From contig NZ_BONE01000019.1 in NCBI RefSeq assembly GCF_016862555.1, positions 56,922-120,921 of the forward strand: 64,000 nt of DNA, written 5' to 3'. A model generated the notes under the pieces. It was not told the DNA's origin and ran no database searches. It was given only the letters and a program-made list of their open reading frames with translations. The translations under genes and the position numbers were made by a program. This stretch comes from Asanoa siamensis. Its GTDB lineage: Bacteria; Actinomycetota; Actinomycetes; Mycobacteriales; Micromonosporaceae. Positions within the stretch are counted from its first letter, which is position 1, and every line of letters begins with the position of its first letter. Shown in pieces: positions 17,674 through 27,723 of the stretch.

Positions 17674-18632
17674 CACTGACCAAGGTGGACGAGCGGACGA
17701 CGCCGGCAGCCCGGATCCAGCTCACCATCGCCCACGCGGCCATCGCGCTCGTCGTGCTGGTGCTCGCCATCGCCGCGGTCACCACGGACGCGTTCCTCAC
17801 CCAGACCAACCTGACCAACCTGCTCAAGCAGATGGTGACCACGGGCCTGCTGGCATACGGCATGCTCGTCGTGATCCTGACCGGCGGCATCGACCTGTCG
17901 GTGGGCTCGGTCGTCGCGTTCGCCGGCATCCTCACGGCGGGCCTCTCCTCAGGTTTGCCCCTGCCGGTCGCCATGCTCGTCGGGATCGCCAGCGGCATCC
18001 TGTTCGGACTGATCAACGGGGTGCTGGTCGCCCGCTTCGATCTGGCGCCCTTCGTCGTCACGCTGGCGGCGCTGACCACGATCCGCGGCCTGGCGTTCGT
18101 CTACTCCGACGTGCCGATCGCGCCCGAGGAGGAGTCGTTCTTCTGGCTCGGCTCGGCGATGCTCGGCCCGATTCCGCTCACCACCGTCATCATGCTCGCG
18201 GTCTTCGTCGCGGGGGGCGTCTTCCTCAGCCGCACACCGGCCGGCCGGTCGATCGTCGCCATCGGCGGCAACGCCGAGACCGTGCGGCTGGCGGGGATCA
18301 GCGTGCGCAAGCACGTGCTCCTCGCGTACACGATCAGCGGTTTCTGCGCCGGCCTGGCCGGTGTGATCCTGGCCAGCCGGGTCGGCATCGCGCAGCCCAG
18401 CGTCGGTGTCGCGTTCGAGCTCGACGCGATCGCCGCCTGCGTCATCGGCGGCGCCAGCCTGGCCGGCGGAAAGGGCTCCGCCCTGGCGACTCTCGGCGGG
18501 GTGCTCGTGCTCGCGCTCATCAACAACCTGCTCAACCTCTACAACGTACAGAGCTTCTGGCAGCAGGTCCTCAAAGGATTGATCATCATCGCGGTCATCC
18601 TCGTCCACCGGGCCAGCCGCCGGCGCACCTGA
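17670..18632 (+). CDS. Sugar ABC transporter permease (RbsC type)
   Basis: The 320-residue integral membrane protein has 8-10 hydrophobic segments and the BPD_transp_2 signature GGIDLSVGSVVAFAG near residue 70, plus the cytoplasmic ATPase-contact loop around FLSRTPAGRSIVAIGGN. Its ATG overlaps the ATPase stop (ATGA). Together with the ATPase and the lipoprotein downstream it forms a ribose/xylose/autoinducer-2-type importer. Confidence 0.93.
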   Translation: MTLTKVDERTTPAARIQLTIAHAAIALVVLVLAIAAVTTDAFLTQTNLTNLLKQMVTTGLLAYGMLVVILTGGIDLSVGSVVAFAGILTAGLSSGLPLPVAMLVGIASGILFGLINGVLVARFDLAPFVVTLAALTTIRGLAFVYSDVPIAPEEESFFWLGSAMLGPIPLTTVIMLAVFVAGGVFLSRTPAGRSIVAIGGNAETVRLAGISVRKHVLLAYTISGFCAGLAGVILASRVGIAQPSVGVAFELDAIAACVIGGASLAGGKGSALATLGGVLVLALINNLLNLYNVQSFWQQVLKGLIIIAVILVHRASRRRT

Positions 18633-18656
18633 ACCCACCAAAGGAGGCCACGCACC

Positions 18657-19622
18657 ATGAGACGGCTCACCGGACTGCTCCTGGCCACCGCGCTCGCGGT
18701 CGGCGTCACCGCCTGCGGGTCCGACGAGGCGCCGGAAGGCGGCGCAGCCAAGGACTCGTACACCATCGGGGTCGCGAACTTCATGCTCGGAGGCCCGTAC
18801 TTCAGCGGTATGGACAAGGCGATCGCCGCCCAGGCCAAGAAGAAGGGCAACGTGGAGATCCTGACCACGGACGCCAACGGCGACGCGGCCAAGCTGGCCT
18901 CCAACGTGGAGGATCTGCTGAGCAAGAACGTCGACGCGATCATCATCTCGGGCGGCCCGCTGGAGTCCGCCCCGGCCGCGCTCGCCGCCATCAAGGCCGC
19001 CGGCAAGCCGGTCGTGCTGGTGGACCGCAAGTTCCAGACGGGGGAGTACACGAGCTGGATCGGGCCGGACAACGAGGCGATCGGCAAGCAGAACGGCGAG
19101 TTCCTGGCGCAGCGGCTCACCAAGGGCGGCAAGGTCGCCATCATCAAGGGCGGCCCGGCCGACAACAGCATCGGGCTGGCCCGCACCAACGGGGTCAAGA
19201 GCGCGCTGCAGGGCAAGGCCGGCATCACGCTGGTCGAGGCACCCGACTTCGGCGGCTGGAGCTCCGACGGCGGGCTGACCGTGATGGAGAGCCTGCTCGC
19301 CAGCCACCCCGACCTCGTCGCCGTCTTCTGCGAGAACGACGCGATGTGCCTCGGCGCGCAGCGGGCGATCGCCGACGCGAAGAAGACCGAGCAGATCGTC
19401 ATCGCCGGCGTCGACGGGCAGACCGAAGCGCTCAAGGCCATCGCCGACGGCACCAACTATCTCGTCACGGGCCTCAACGACGCCGACATCATCGGCGCCA
19501 AGGGCCTGGACCGGGCCGTCGAGATCCTGGGCGGCGCCACGACGGAGAAGGACACCGTCGTCGACTCACCGATGGTGACCAAGGAGAACGCGAAGCAGCA
19601 CATGGACAGCGGCGTGTTCTGA
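18657..19622 (+). CDS. Sugar-binding lipoprotein of the ABC importer (RbsB type)
   Basis: The 321-residue protein begins with a lipoprotein signal peptide (lipobox VTACG, Cys20) and then a type 1 periplasmic-binding fold: IGVANFMLGGPYFSGM, a VDAIIISGGPLESAP strand, PVVLVDR, GGKVAIIKGGP and VAVFCENDAMCLGA. It captures the substrate outside the membrane for the RbsA/RbsC pair. AAGGAGG lies nine bases upstream of the ATG. The specificity pocket cannot be assigned by eye. It is the last importer gene before the secreted protein at 19678. Confidence 0.92.
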   Translation: MRRLTGLLLATALAVGVTACGSDEAPEGGAAKDSYTIGVANFMLGGPYFSGMDKAIAAQAKKKGNVEILTTDANGDAAKLASNVEDLLSKNVDAIIISGGPLESAPAALAAIKAAGKPVVLVDRKFQTGEYTSWIGPDNEAIGKQNGEFLAQRLTKGGKVAIIKGGPADNSIGLARTNGVKSALQGKAGITLVEAPDFGGWSSDGGLTVMESLLASHPDLVAVFCENDAMCLGAQRAIADAKKTEQIVIAGVDGQTEALKAIADGTNYLVTGLNDADIIGAKGLDRAVEILGGATTEKDTVVDSPMVTKENAKQHMDSGVF

Positions 19623-19677
19623 CAAGGGTTGTAAGCGTGGCGGTCGGCGTCGCCACCCGAGTGGATATGGAGTGACC

Positions 19678-21510
19678 ATGCGCAGACGCAGCACACCGTC
19701 CATCCGTCGCCGATCGCCTGCCCTCGCCGTGGTGGGGATCGTCGCGCTCGGCACGCTGGTCGGCTTGCCGGAGCCGGCGGCGGCGTTCGACGACCCCACC
19801 CGGCCCGGGTGGACGCTGCTCTACAACGAGACCTTCGCGAACCCGATCAACACCGGAAACGCGCCCTGGGTACGCGAGACGTACGCACAGCCGTTCGACA
19901 CCATCATGGACGACAGTGGACAGTGGTACCGCAACGACTACGGGCCGGCGTGGACGACCGCGTTCAACTCGTTCCGTACGTATCGCAAGGAGTTTCCGGT
20001 CGGCCAGAACGGTTGGCTGACCGCGTCGCTGTCGGCCCGCGACTGGAACGCCGACGGCGTCATCGAGTCGCCGCCGTCGCTGACGCGGGAGGCGCTCGGC
20101 AGCGAGTTCGTGGCGAAGATGAACGTGCCCGACCACACCGGCGGGGTCATCCTGCGGCCCTCGCAGCAGCTTCCCGAGCAGTACCGCGTGGAATACAAGC
20201 TGAAGACCATCGACTTCGGCGGGAAACGCAACGGGTCCATCTCGTACGGTGGGCGGGAGAACGGCTACAGCACCTCCGGATGCAAGACCCAGCACCCGTG
20301 GGGTGAGGGCTCCGACAGTCCGGGGTGGACCGGTGACGCTTCGGTGCCGTACTGCGAGTGGCAGGACGTGCGGGCCGGGCGGTTCGGCTACAACGGCTTC
20401 CACTTCATGTCTATCGTGGACTTCGCCAACCCGGCGCCGCGGAACAACCACTTCTGGCACTATCGCCGCAAGGTGCTGATGGACTCGTTCTCGCAGCACC
20501 CCGACCGGGTGGGCACGGGCACCGGCGGGCGGGTCTGTGACTCCAACTCCAACACCTACTACAACTACCGTGACGGCAACTTCAACACCGTCAACATGTG
20601 GATCAGCGGAATGCCCAACTGGAACCCGGGGCGCGGCGGGCTGGCGGGCAACTCGCAGTGGTTCATGACGTCGTGCTCGGGTGGCGTGGCCGAGCAGCAG
20701 CTCTCGTCGGCGGCCGAGCTCCAGCCCGAGCTGATGCCGAACACGTTCTACACGTTCGCGATCGAGCGGGACGCGACCGGCTACGTGCTGGAGGCGTCGG
20801 GCAACTTCGCGCGGGTCGGGCAGAAGACGCTGCGGTTCCACCGGCCGTTCGTGGTCGACAACAACCCGATCTGGCACTACAACGTCAAGGCGAGCGAGTA
20901 CGGCGGGCAGTTCAACGGCAATCTCGTGCAGAACGACTACAACGGGAGCACGACCTGGCCCAACCAGTGGCCCGCCGGGTCCGCGTACCCGGACTGGTTC
21001 GTGATCGGGGATCTTTACACCAACGTGTACGAGGGGAGCGCGTCGCTGACGGACGTGCGGCTCTATGTGCCCTCGGCCCCGCCTGTCGGGAATGTGGCGC
21101 TGAACCGACCCGCGACCGCCGACAGCTCGTGTGCGGCCGCCGAGGGGCCGGCGAAGGCGGTCAACGGCTCGGTGTCCGGTGGCAACGCGGACAAATGGTG
21201 CTCGTTGGGCGCGTCCAAGTGGATCCGGGTCGATCTGCAGGCGGTGCGGTCGGTCGGGCGGATCGTGCTGCGGCACTCGGGGGCCGGTGGTGAGAAGCCG
21301 GTCTGGAACACGCGTGACTTCGACGTGCAGGTCAGTGCCGACGGGGCCGCGTGGACCACGGTCGCGTCGCCGCGCGGGAACACCGCGAACGTGACGACCC
21401 ACTCGTTAACGCCGCGTTCGGTGCGATTTCTCCGGGTCAACGTGATCACGCCGACGAGCGATACGGACCGGGCCGCGCGGGTGTACGAGCTCGAGGCGTA
21501 CGCCTCCTGA
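19678..21510 (+). CDS. Secreted protein with C-terminal discoidin (F5/8 type C) domain
   Basis: The 610-residue protein has a Sec signal peptide ending at AAAFDD, a Trp- and Tyr-rich beta domain of about 430 residues that I cannot place in a named family (it looks like a concanavalin-type polysaccharide-active fold), and a C-terminal discoidin/CBM32-like domain from about residue 465 (NVALNRPATADSSCAA to ARVYELEAYAS). GGAG is five bases before ATG 19678. It follows the sugar importer by 55 bases, so it may bind or cleave the polymer whose products are imported. Catalytic residues not identified. Confidence 0.75.
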   Translation: MRRRSTPSIRRRSPALAVVGIVALGTLVGLPEPAAAFDDPTRPGWTLLYNETFANPINTGNAPWVRETYAQPFDTIMDDSGQWYRNDYGPAWTTAFNSFRTYRKEFPVGQNGWLTASLSARDWNADGVIESPPSLTREALGSEFVAKMNVPDHTGGVILRPSQQLPEQYRVEYKLKTIDFGGKRNGSISYGGRENGYSTSGCKTQHPWGEGSDSPGWTGDASVPYCEWQDVRAGRFGYNGFHFMSIVDFANPAPRNNHFWHYRRKVLMDSFSQHPDRVGTGTGGRVCDSNSNTYYNYRDGNFNTVNMWISGMPNWNPGRGGLAGNSQWFMTSCSGGVAEQQLSSAAELQPELMPNTFYTFAIERDATGYVLEASGNFARVGQKTLRFHRPFVVDNNPIWHYNVKASEYGGQFNGNLVQNDYNGSTTWPNQWPAGSAYPDWFVIGDLYTNVYEGSASLTDVRLYVPSAPPVGNVALNRPATADSSCAAAEGPAKAVNGSVSGGNADKWCSLGASKWIRVDLQAVRSVGRIVLRHSGAGGEKPVWNTRDFDVQVSADGAAWTTVASPRGNTANVTTHSLTPRSVRFLRVNVITPTSDTDRAARVYELEAYAS

Positions 21511-21515
21511 TCGAT

Positions 21516-21554
21516 GTGTAGGGAAGGGGTTCCTGTCGGACCTCTTCCCTACAC
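21516..21554. promoter_or_regulatory. 11-bp inverted repeat before the sensor kinase gene
   Basis: GTGTAGGGAAG (21516-21526) and CTTCCCTACAC (21544-21554) are exact inverted copies around a 17-base spacer, six bases past the preceding stop and seven bases before the kinase GTG. It could be an operator for the response regulator at 23081, an mRNA hairpin near the start, or a terminator without T-run for the upstream gene. Confidence 0.5.
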
Positions 21555-21561
21555 TTGCTCC

Positions 21562-22845
21562 GTGACCGCCTCCGACCTCGCCCAGTGGCGCCGACCCGGC
21601 CCGACGCCGGAGCAGCGCCGCGTCGACGTGCTGATCGGCATCGCGGTCGCGGCGCTCACGTTGCTCAACATGACGCTCGCGACGTCCAGCGGCATGCTCG
21701 TGTTCCCCCACGTCCCGCAGCTGCCCGAGCAGGTGTTCTGGGTTTTGTTGATCACGGTGCCGCTGTGCTGGCGGCGCCGCTGGCCCGAGGCGGTCGCGAT
21801 CATCGTGTCGGCCGCCTACATCGGCGGGCAGGTCCGGTCGTCGCCCGAGCAGCAGCTGAGCACGGGCGTGCTGTTCGCGGCCATCTACGCGCTGGGCGCC
21901 TGGGGCCGCGAGCGCCGCCGCGCCAACTGGATCCGCGTCGGGATCATCGCGGCGATGTTCGTCCTCATCTTCGTCAACCTGACCATCCTGCTGGTGCAGG
22001 GGTCCGACCAGGAGTTCGAGCGCGCGTCCGGGTTCCTGCCGCCGCTGCTGGCCGTGATCGTCAACGGTCTGCTGGTCAACGTGCTCGCGTTCGGCTTCGC
22101 CTACTTCTTCGGCGAGACCGCGTGGACGGCGGCGCGGCGCGAGCACCAGCTCGAGCTCCAGGCCGAGGAGCTACGCGCGTCCCAGGCCGAGGCGCGCGAG
22201 CTCGCGGTCGCCGAGGAGCGACTACGCATCGCGCGCGAGCTGCACGACGTGGTCGCCCACCACGTCTCGGTGATGGGCGTCCAGGCATCGGCCGGCCGGC
22301 GGGTGCTGGAGAAGGACCCGGCGAAGGCCCGGGCGGCGCTGACGTCGGTCGAGCAGAGCGCGCGCACGGCGGTCGACGAGCTGCGCCGCATGCTGAGCCT
22401 GCTACGCCAGTCGGGCGAGCCGGTCGACATGGCGGGCGGCAGCGTCGAACGGATCGACGACCTGCTGGCCAACGCGCGCGAGGCGGGTTTGGAGACCACG
22501 CTCGGCACCTACGGCGACACGGTCGAGCTGCCGGAGTCGCTGTCACAGGCGATCTATCGTGTGGTCCAGGAAGCAGTGACCAACACGATCAAACACGCGG
22601 CGGCTTCAACGATCGACGTCCGCATCCGCTACCTGGCGCACGAGGTGGAAATCGACGTGACCGACAACGGCCGCGGCGTGGTGTCCGCACAACGCGTGGG
22701 TGGGATGGGTTTGATCGGCATGCGCGAACGCGTCACGGCCCACGACGGCGTCCTGGAAACGGGCCCGGTCGGCGATGCGCCGACCCGCCGCGGCTTCCGC
22801 GTCCGGGCCCGCTTCCCCCTGACCCGCGTGGCGGTCGAAGCATGA
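21562..22845 (+). CDS. NarL-type sensor histidine kinase
   Basis: The 427-residue membrane kinase has four to five N-terminal hydrophobic segments (about residues 20-170), a coiled-coil linker, a HisKA_3 box RIARELHDVVAHHVSVMG with the phospho-accepting His, and a C-terminal HATPase domain (EAVTNTIKHA, DNGRGV, GGMGLIGMRERV). The GTG at 21562 was chosen because the inverted repeat lies immediately upstream. It pairs with the regulator at 23081, with an unusual short open frame between them. Confidence 0.88.
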   Translation: MTASDLAQWRRPGPTPEQRRVDVLIGIAVAALTLLNMTLATSSGMLVFPHVPQLPEQVFWVLLITVPLCWRRRWPEAVAIIVSAAYIGGQVRSSPEQQLSTGVLFAAIYALGAWGRERRRANWIRVGIIAAMFVLIFVNLTILLVQGSDQEFERASGFLPPLLAVIVNGLLVNVLAFGFAYFFGETAWTAARREHQLELQAEELRASQAEARELAVAEERLRIARELHDVVAHHVSVMGVQASAGRRVLEKDPAKARAALTSVEQSARTAVDELRRMLSLLRQSGEPVDMAGGSVERIDDLLANAREAGLETTLGTYGDTVELPESLSQAIYRVVQEAVTNTIKHAAASTIDVRIRYLAHEVEIDVTDNGRGVVSAQRVGGMGLIGMRERVTAHDGVLETGPVGDAPTRRGFRVRARFPLTRVAVEA

Positions 22846-23084
22846 CGGGGCGCGTGCGTGCTGCGGAAAGGACCGCGTCGGGCCTGGGTGCGGTGCGGGC
22901 TCGGCCGTTGGCCGCGCCGGGCACCGTCCTCGCGCCGCCTCAGGTGTCGGCCGGTCCGGGCGCGGACCGCACCCGCGTCCGGGGCCTGGCCACGTCGGGC
23001 GTGGGCGCCGTGCGGGCTCAAGTCCTGACCGCGCCGGGCGCGGTTCGGGGGCTTCTCGCGGTCGGGCGGCGGGTGGCGGCATGA
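22842..23084 (+). CDS. 80-codon frame coupled to kinase and regulator genes, unknown
   Basis: The space between kinase and regulator is a single open frame whose ATG overlaps the kinase stop (ATGA) and whose TGA overlaps the regulator start (ATGA). The product is Arg/Ala/Gly-rich with an internal duplication (GLGAVRARPLAAPGTV and GVGAVRAQVLTAPGAV) and no recognisable domain. It could be a real small protein or a GC-rich repeat expansion that stayed open and keeps translational coupling. Confidence 0.4.
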   Translation: MTGRVRAAERTASGLGAVRARPLAAPGTVLAPPQVSAGPGADRTRVRGLATSGVGAVRAQVLTAPGAVRGLLAVGRRVAA

Positions 23085-23743
23085 GCGCGATCCGCGTGTT
23101 GCTGGCCGACGACCACCATCTGGTCCGCACGGGCTTCCGGGTGATCCTGGAGACCGAGGACGACTTCGAGGTGGTGGGCGAGGCCTCCGACGGTGAGCAG
23201 GCGGTCCGGATGGTCTCCGCGGTCAACCCCGACGTGGTGCTGATGGACGTCGAGATGCCCGGCACCGACGGCCTGGCCGCGACGAGGCGCATCACCGCCA
23301 CCCCCGACGGCCCGGCGGTGCTCATCCTGACCACCTTCGACCGCGACGACTACCTGTTCGCGGCGCTGGAGGCGGGTGCGAGCGGGTTCCTGCTCAAGAA
23401 CGGCACCCCCGAGGCGCTGATCGACGCCGTCCGCGTGCTGGCCCGCGGCGACGCGTTGCTCGCGCCCGAGATCACCCGCCGGGTGATCGCGACCTTCGCC
23501 CGGCCGGGCGGCTCCCCGCGCACGAGCGGCGACAAGCTTGCGGAGCTCACGACCCGCGAGCACGAGGTGCTCGTCGCCCTGGCCAGCGGCGCCACCAACG
23601 CCGAGATCGCCGCGTCGATGCACCTCGGCGAGGCCACGGTCAAGACCCACGTCAGCCGCGTCCTCACGAAACTCGGCATCCGCGACCGCACCCAGGCGGT
23701 CGTCTTCGCCTACGAACACGGCGTGGTCACCCCCGGCGGCTAG
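23081..23743 (+). CDS. NarL/FixJ-family response regulator
   Basis: The 220-residue protein has a receiver domain (ADDHHLVRTGF, phospho-Asp in VLMDVEMPGTDG near residue 54, Thr in LILTTFD, Lys in FLLKN) and a C-terminal LuxR-type helix-turn-helix (LTTREHEVLVALASGATNAE to TVKTHVSRVLTKLG). It is the partner of the kinase at 21562. The ABC exporter 200 bases downstream is a likely target, as in many actinobacterial LuxR-type systems. Confidence 0.93.
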   Translation: MSAIRVLLADDHHLVRTGFRVILETEDDFEVVGEASDGEQAVRMVSAVNPDVVLMDVEMPGTDGLAATRRITATPDGPAVLILTTFDRDDYLFAALEAGASGFLLKNGTPEALIDAVRVLARGDALLAPEITRRVIATFARPGGSPRTSGDKLAELTTREHEVLVALASGATNAEIAASMHLGEATVKTHVSRVLTKLGIRDRTQAVVFAYEHGVVTPGG

Positions 23744-23942
23744 CGACGGCGGGACGGCGGCGGGGTTCAGTCACCGGCGCTGACGATCGCCGTTCGGGCC
23801 CCGCCGGTCGACATCCGCCGTGGGATGGAGTGGCAACCGCAGTGGTCGCCGCGTGGGGGAGCCGGGTCCCCCGTGCGACGGACCCCGCGGTTCGGTCCCG
23901 CGCCGGACGCCGGTGAAACCGCCCATTCATAGCCTTGTAGGC

Positions 23943-24836
23943 ATGACCAAGGTGCTCCACCTCGAAGCGATCAACCGGAGCTTCGGCGACCGCCGGGTGC
24001 TCCGTGACGTCACGTTCGATGTCACCGCCGGGCGGATGACGGGGTTCGTCGGCGCCAACGGCGCCGGGAAGACCACCTCCATGCGGATCATCCTGGGTGT
24101 GCTCGCCCCGGACTCCGGCGAGGTGACCTGGCAGGGCAACAAGCTGACCCGGGAGGATCGGCGGCGGTTCGGCTACATGCCGGAGGAGCGCGGTCTCTAC
24201 CCCAAGATGACCGTACGCGACCAGCTCATCTACCTCGGCCGCCTGCACGGCATGACGCTCGACGCCGTGCGGCGCAACGTCGACGAACTGCTCGAGTGGC
24301 TCAGTCTCGGCGAGCGCGCCAACGACCCCGTCGAGAACCTCTCGCTCGGCAACCAGCAGCGCGCCCAGATCGCCGCGGCGCTCGTGCACGAGCCCGACGT
24401 CCTCGTGCTCGACGAGCCATTTTCCGGCCTCGACCCGATGGCCGTCGACACCGTCGTCAGCGTGCTGCGCGAGCGTACCCAGCGCGGCGTCCCCGTCCTC
24501 TTCTCCAGCCACCAACTCGACGTCGTCGAGCGGCTCTGCGACGACCTCGTCATCATCGCCAACGGTGAGATCCGCGCCGCGGGAAGTCGGGACAGCCTGC
24601 GCGACGCGTACGCCCAGCGGCGTTTTTCGATGATCGTGGCCGGCGACGCCGGTTGGTTGCGCGACCAGCCCGGCGTCAAGCTGGTCGACCTCGACGGCCC
24701 GCGCGCCGTGTTCGACCTCGCCGACGACGCCGACGACCAGGCGGTGCTCCGCGCGGCGCTGGAGCGCGGCCCGGTCCGGTCGTTCGGCCCCGTCACGCCC
24801 TCGCTCGCCGAGATCTTCCGAGAGGTTGCCCGATGA
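23943..24836 (+). CDS. ABC exporter ATP-binding protein
   Basis: The 297-residue ATPase has Walker A GANGAGKTTSM near residue 35, the signature LSLGNQQRAQIAAALV, Walker B VLVLDEPFSGLDP and a C-terminal domain of the drug/Na+ exporter (NatA/YhaQ) type. ATG 23943 gives the normal start; the frame stays open 123 bases upstream but without coding character. Its stop overlaps the permease ATG. Confidence 0.92.
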   Translation: MTKVLHLEAINRSFGDRRVLRDVTFDVTAGRMTGFVGANGAGKTTSMRIILGVLAPDSGEVTWQGNKLTREDRRRFGYMPEERGLYPKMTVRDQLIYLGRLHGMTLDAVRRNVDELLEWLSLGERANDPVENLSLGNQQRAQIAAALVHEPDVLVLDEPFSGLDPMAVDTVVSVLRERTQRGVPVLFSSHQLDVVERLCDDLVIIANGEIRAAGSRDSLRDAYAQRRFSMIVAGDAGWLRDQPGVKLVDLDGPRAVFDLADDADDQAVLRAALERGPVRSFGPVTPSLAEIFREVAR

Positions 24837-25915
24837 ACACGTCGTCCGCCATCCGGCTGGTCGCGGCCCGCGAGCTGAAGGTCAAGATCAAGGACAAGAC
24901 CTTCCTCATCAGTACGATCCTGTTCCTGCTGATCGCGATCGCCAGCACCGTGCTGCCGGCGATGCTCGGCGGCGGCGCGTCGAGCGTCGCGGTCGCCGAC
25001 CCGGCCGCCGCGACCGCCCTGCGCGACGCCGGGCTCGAGGTCACCCAGGTCGGCGACGACGCGGCCGCCGAGCAGGCGGTCCGCGCCGGTGACGTGGACG
25101 CCGCCGTGGTGGCCGGCCCGAAGGTGCTGGCCATGGAGGACGCGCCGGGCGACGTCGTCAACGCGCTCAGCTCCGCGCCGCCCGTCCAACTCCTCGACCC
25201 GGACGCGGTCGATCCCGTGCTGGCCTACCTCGTACCCCTGGGCTTCGCGCTCGTCTTCTTCTTCACGTCGTTGACCTTCGGCCTGCAGATCTCGCAGAGC
25301 GTCGTCGAGGAGAAGCAGACCCGGATCGTCGAGATCCTGGTGGCCGCCGTGCCGATCCGGGCGCTGCTCGTCGGCAAGGTGATCGCCGGCGGGGTGCTCG
25401 CGCTGAGCCAGATCGTGCTGCTCGCGGTCGTCACCGTGGCCGGCCTGCAGATGTCCGACAACGGCGCGCTGCTCTCCCTGATCGGCCCGTCGATCGGCTG
25501 GTTCGTGCCGTTCTTCCTGGTCGGGTTCGTGATGCTGGCGGCGCTCTGGGCGGCGATCGGCGCCCTGGTCAACCGCGTCGAGGACCTGGGCGGCGTCTCG
25601 ATGCCGCTGCAGATGCTCGTGATGATCCCGTTCTTCCTGGTCGTGTTCCTCAACGACAACAAGGCCGTCATGACCGCGCTGTCCTACATCCCGTTCTCCG
25701 CGCCGACGGCGATGCCGGTCCGGTTGTTCTCCGGCGACGCGGCGACCTGGGAACCGTTGGTGTCGCTGGCCGTCATGGTGGTGGCCGCGGTCGTGCTGAT
25801 CGGCGTCGGGTCGCGCGTGTACGAGGGTTCGCTGTTGCGCACCAACGGCAAGACCTCGTTCGGCGCCGCGTTCCGCGACAAGGAGAGCCGGCGGCTGGCC
25901 AACATCAACAGCTAG
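24833..25915 (+). CDS. ABC-2 type exporter permease (NatB/YhaP-like)
   Basis: The 360-residue membrane protein begins with a cytoplasmic stretch VAARELKVKIKDKTFLIST, a first transmembrane helix, a large extracytoplasmic domain (about residues 45-125), then five or six helices. The conserved SVVEEKQTRIVEILVAAVP motif of ABC-2 permeases precedes the membrane bundle. It forms a two-gene exporter with the overlapping ATPase, probably for a small toxic compound, peptide or Na+. Confidence 0.9.
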   Translation: MNTSSAIRLVAARELKVKIKDKTFLISTILFLLIAIASTVLPAMLGGGASSVAVADPAAATALRDAGLEVTQVGDDAAAEQAVRAGDVDAAVVAGPKVLAMEDAPGDVVNALSSAPPVQLLDPDAVDPVLAYLVPLGFALVFFFTSLTFGLQISQSVVEEKQTRIVEILVAAVPIRALLVGKVIAGGVLALSQIVLLAVVTVAGLQMSDNGALLSLIGPSIGWFVPFFLVGFVMLAALWAAIGALVNRVEDLGGVSMPLQMLVMIPFFLVVFLNDNKAVMTALSYIPFSAPTAMPVRLFSGDAATWEPLVSLAVMVVAAVVLIGVGSRVYEGSLLRTNGKTSFGAAFRDKESRRLANINS

Positions 25916-25930
25916 TCCGTCGGGTACGGG

Positions 25931-25967
25931 GGCGGGCCGGATCGCTGGTTCAGCGGTCCGGCCCGCC
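25931..25967 (+). terminator. Strong stem-loop terminator after the exporter operon
   Basis: GGCGGGCCGGA (25931-25941) pairs exactly with TCCGGCCCGCC (25957-25967); the inner CGCTG-GTT-CAGCG adds five more pairs across one T-G wobble, so the stem is about 17 bp. It is followed by GCTATTTCGG rather than a pure T-run. It lies between the permease stop and argS. Confidence 0.75.
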
Positions 25968-26013
25968 GCTATTTCGGTGGCGACGCACCCGGCCGGCCGA
26001 GGATCATTCCCGC

Positions 26014-27711
<1,698 letters not shown>

Positions 27712-27723
27712 GCCAGCTCTGAG

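Noticed and set aside
22606..23719. Minus-strand open frames opposite the response regulator
   Set aside because: Shadow of the coding frames on the plus strand; composition is antisense-type.
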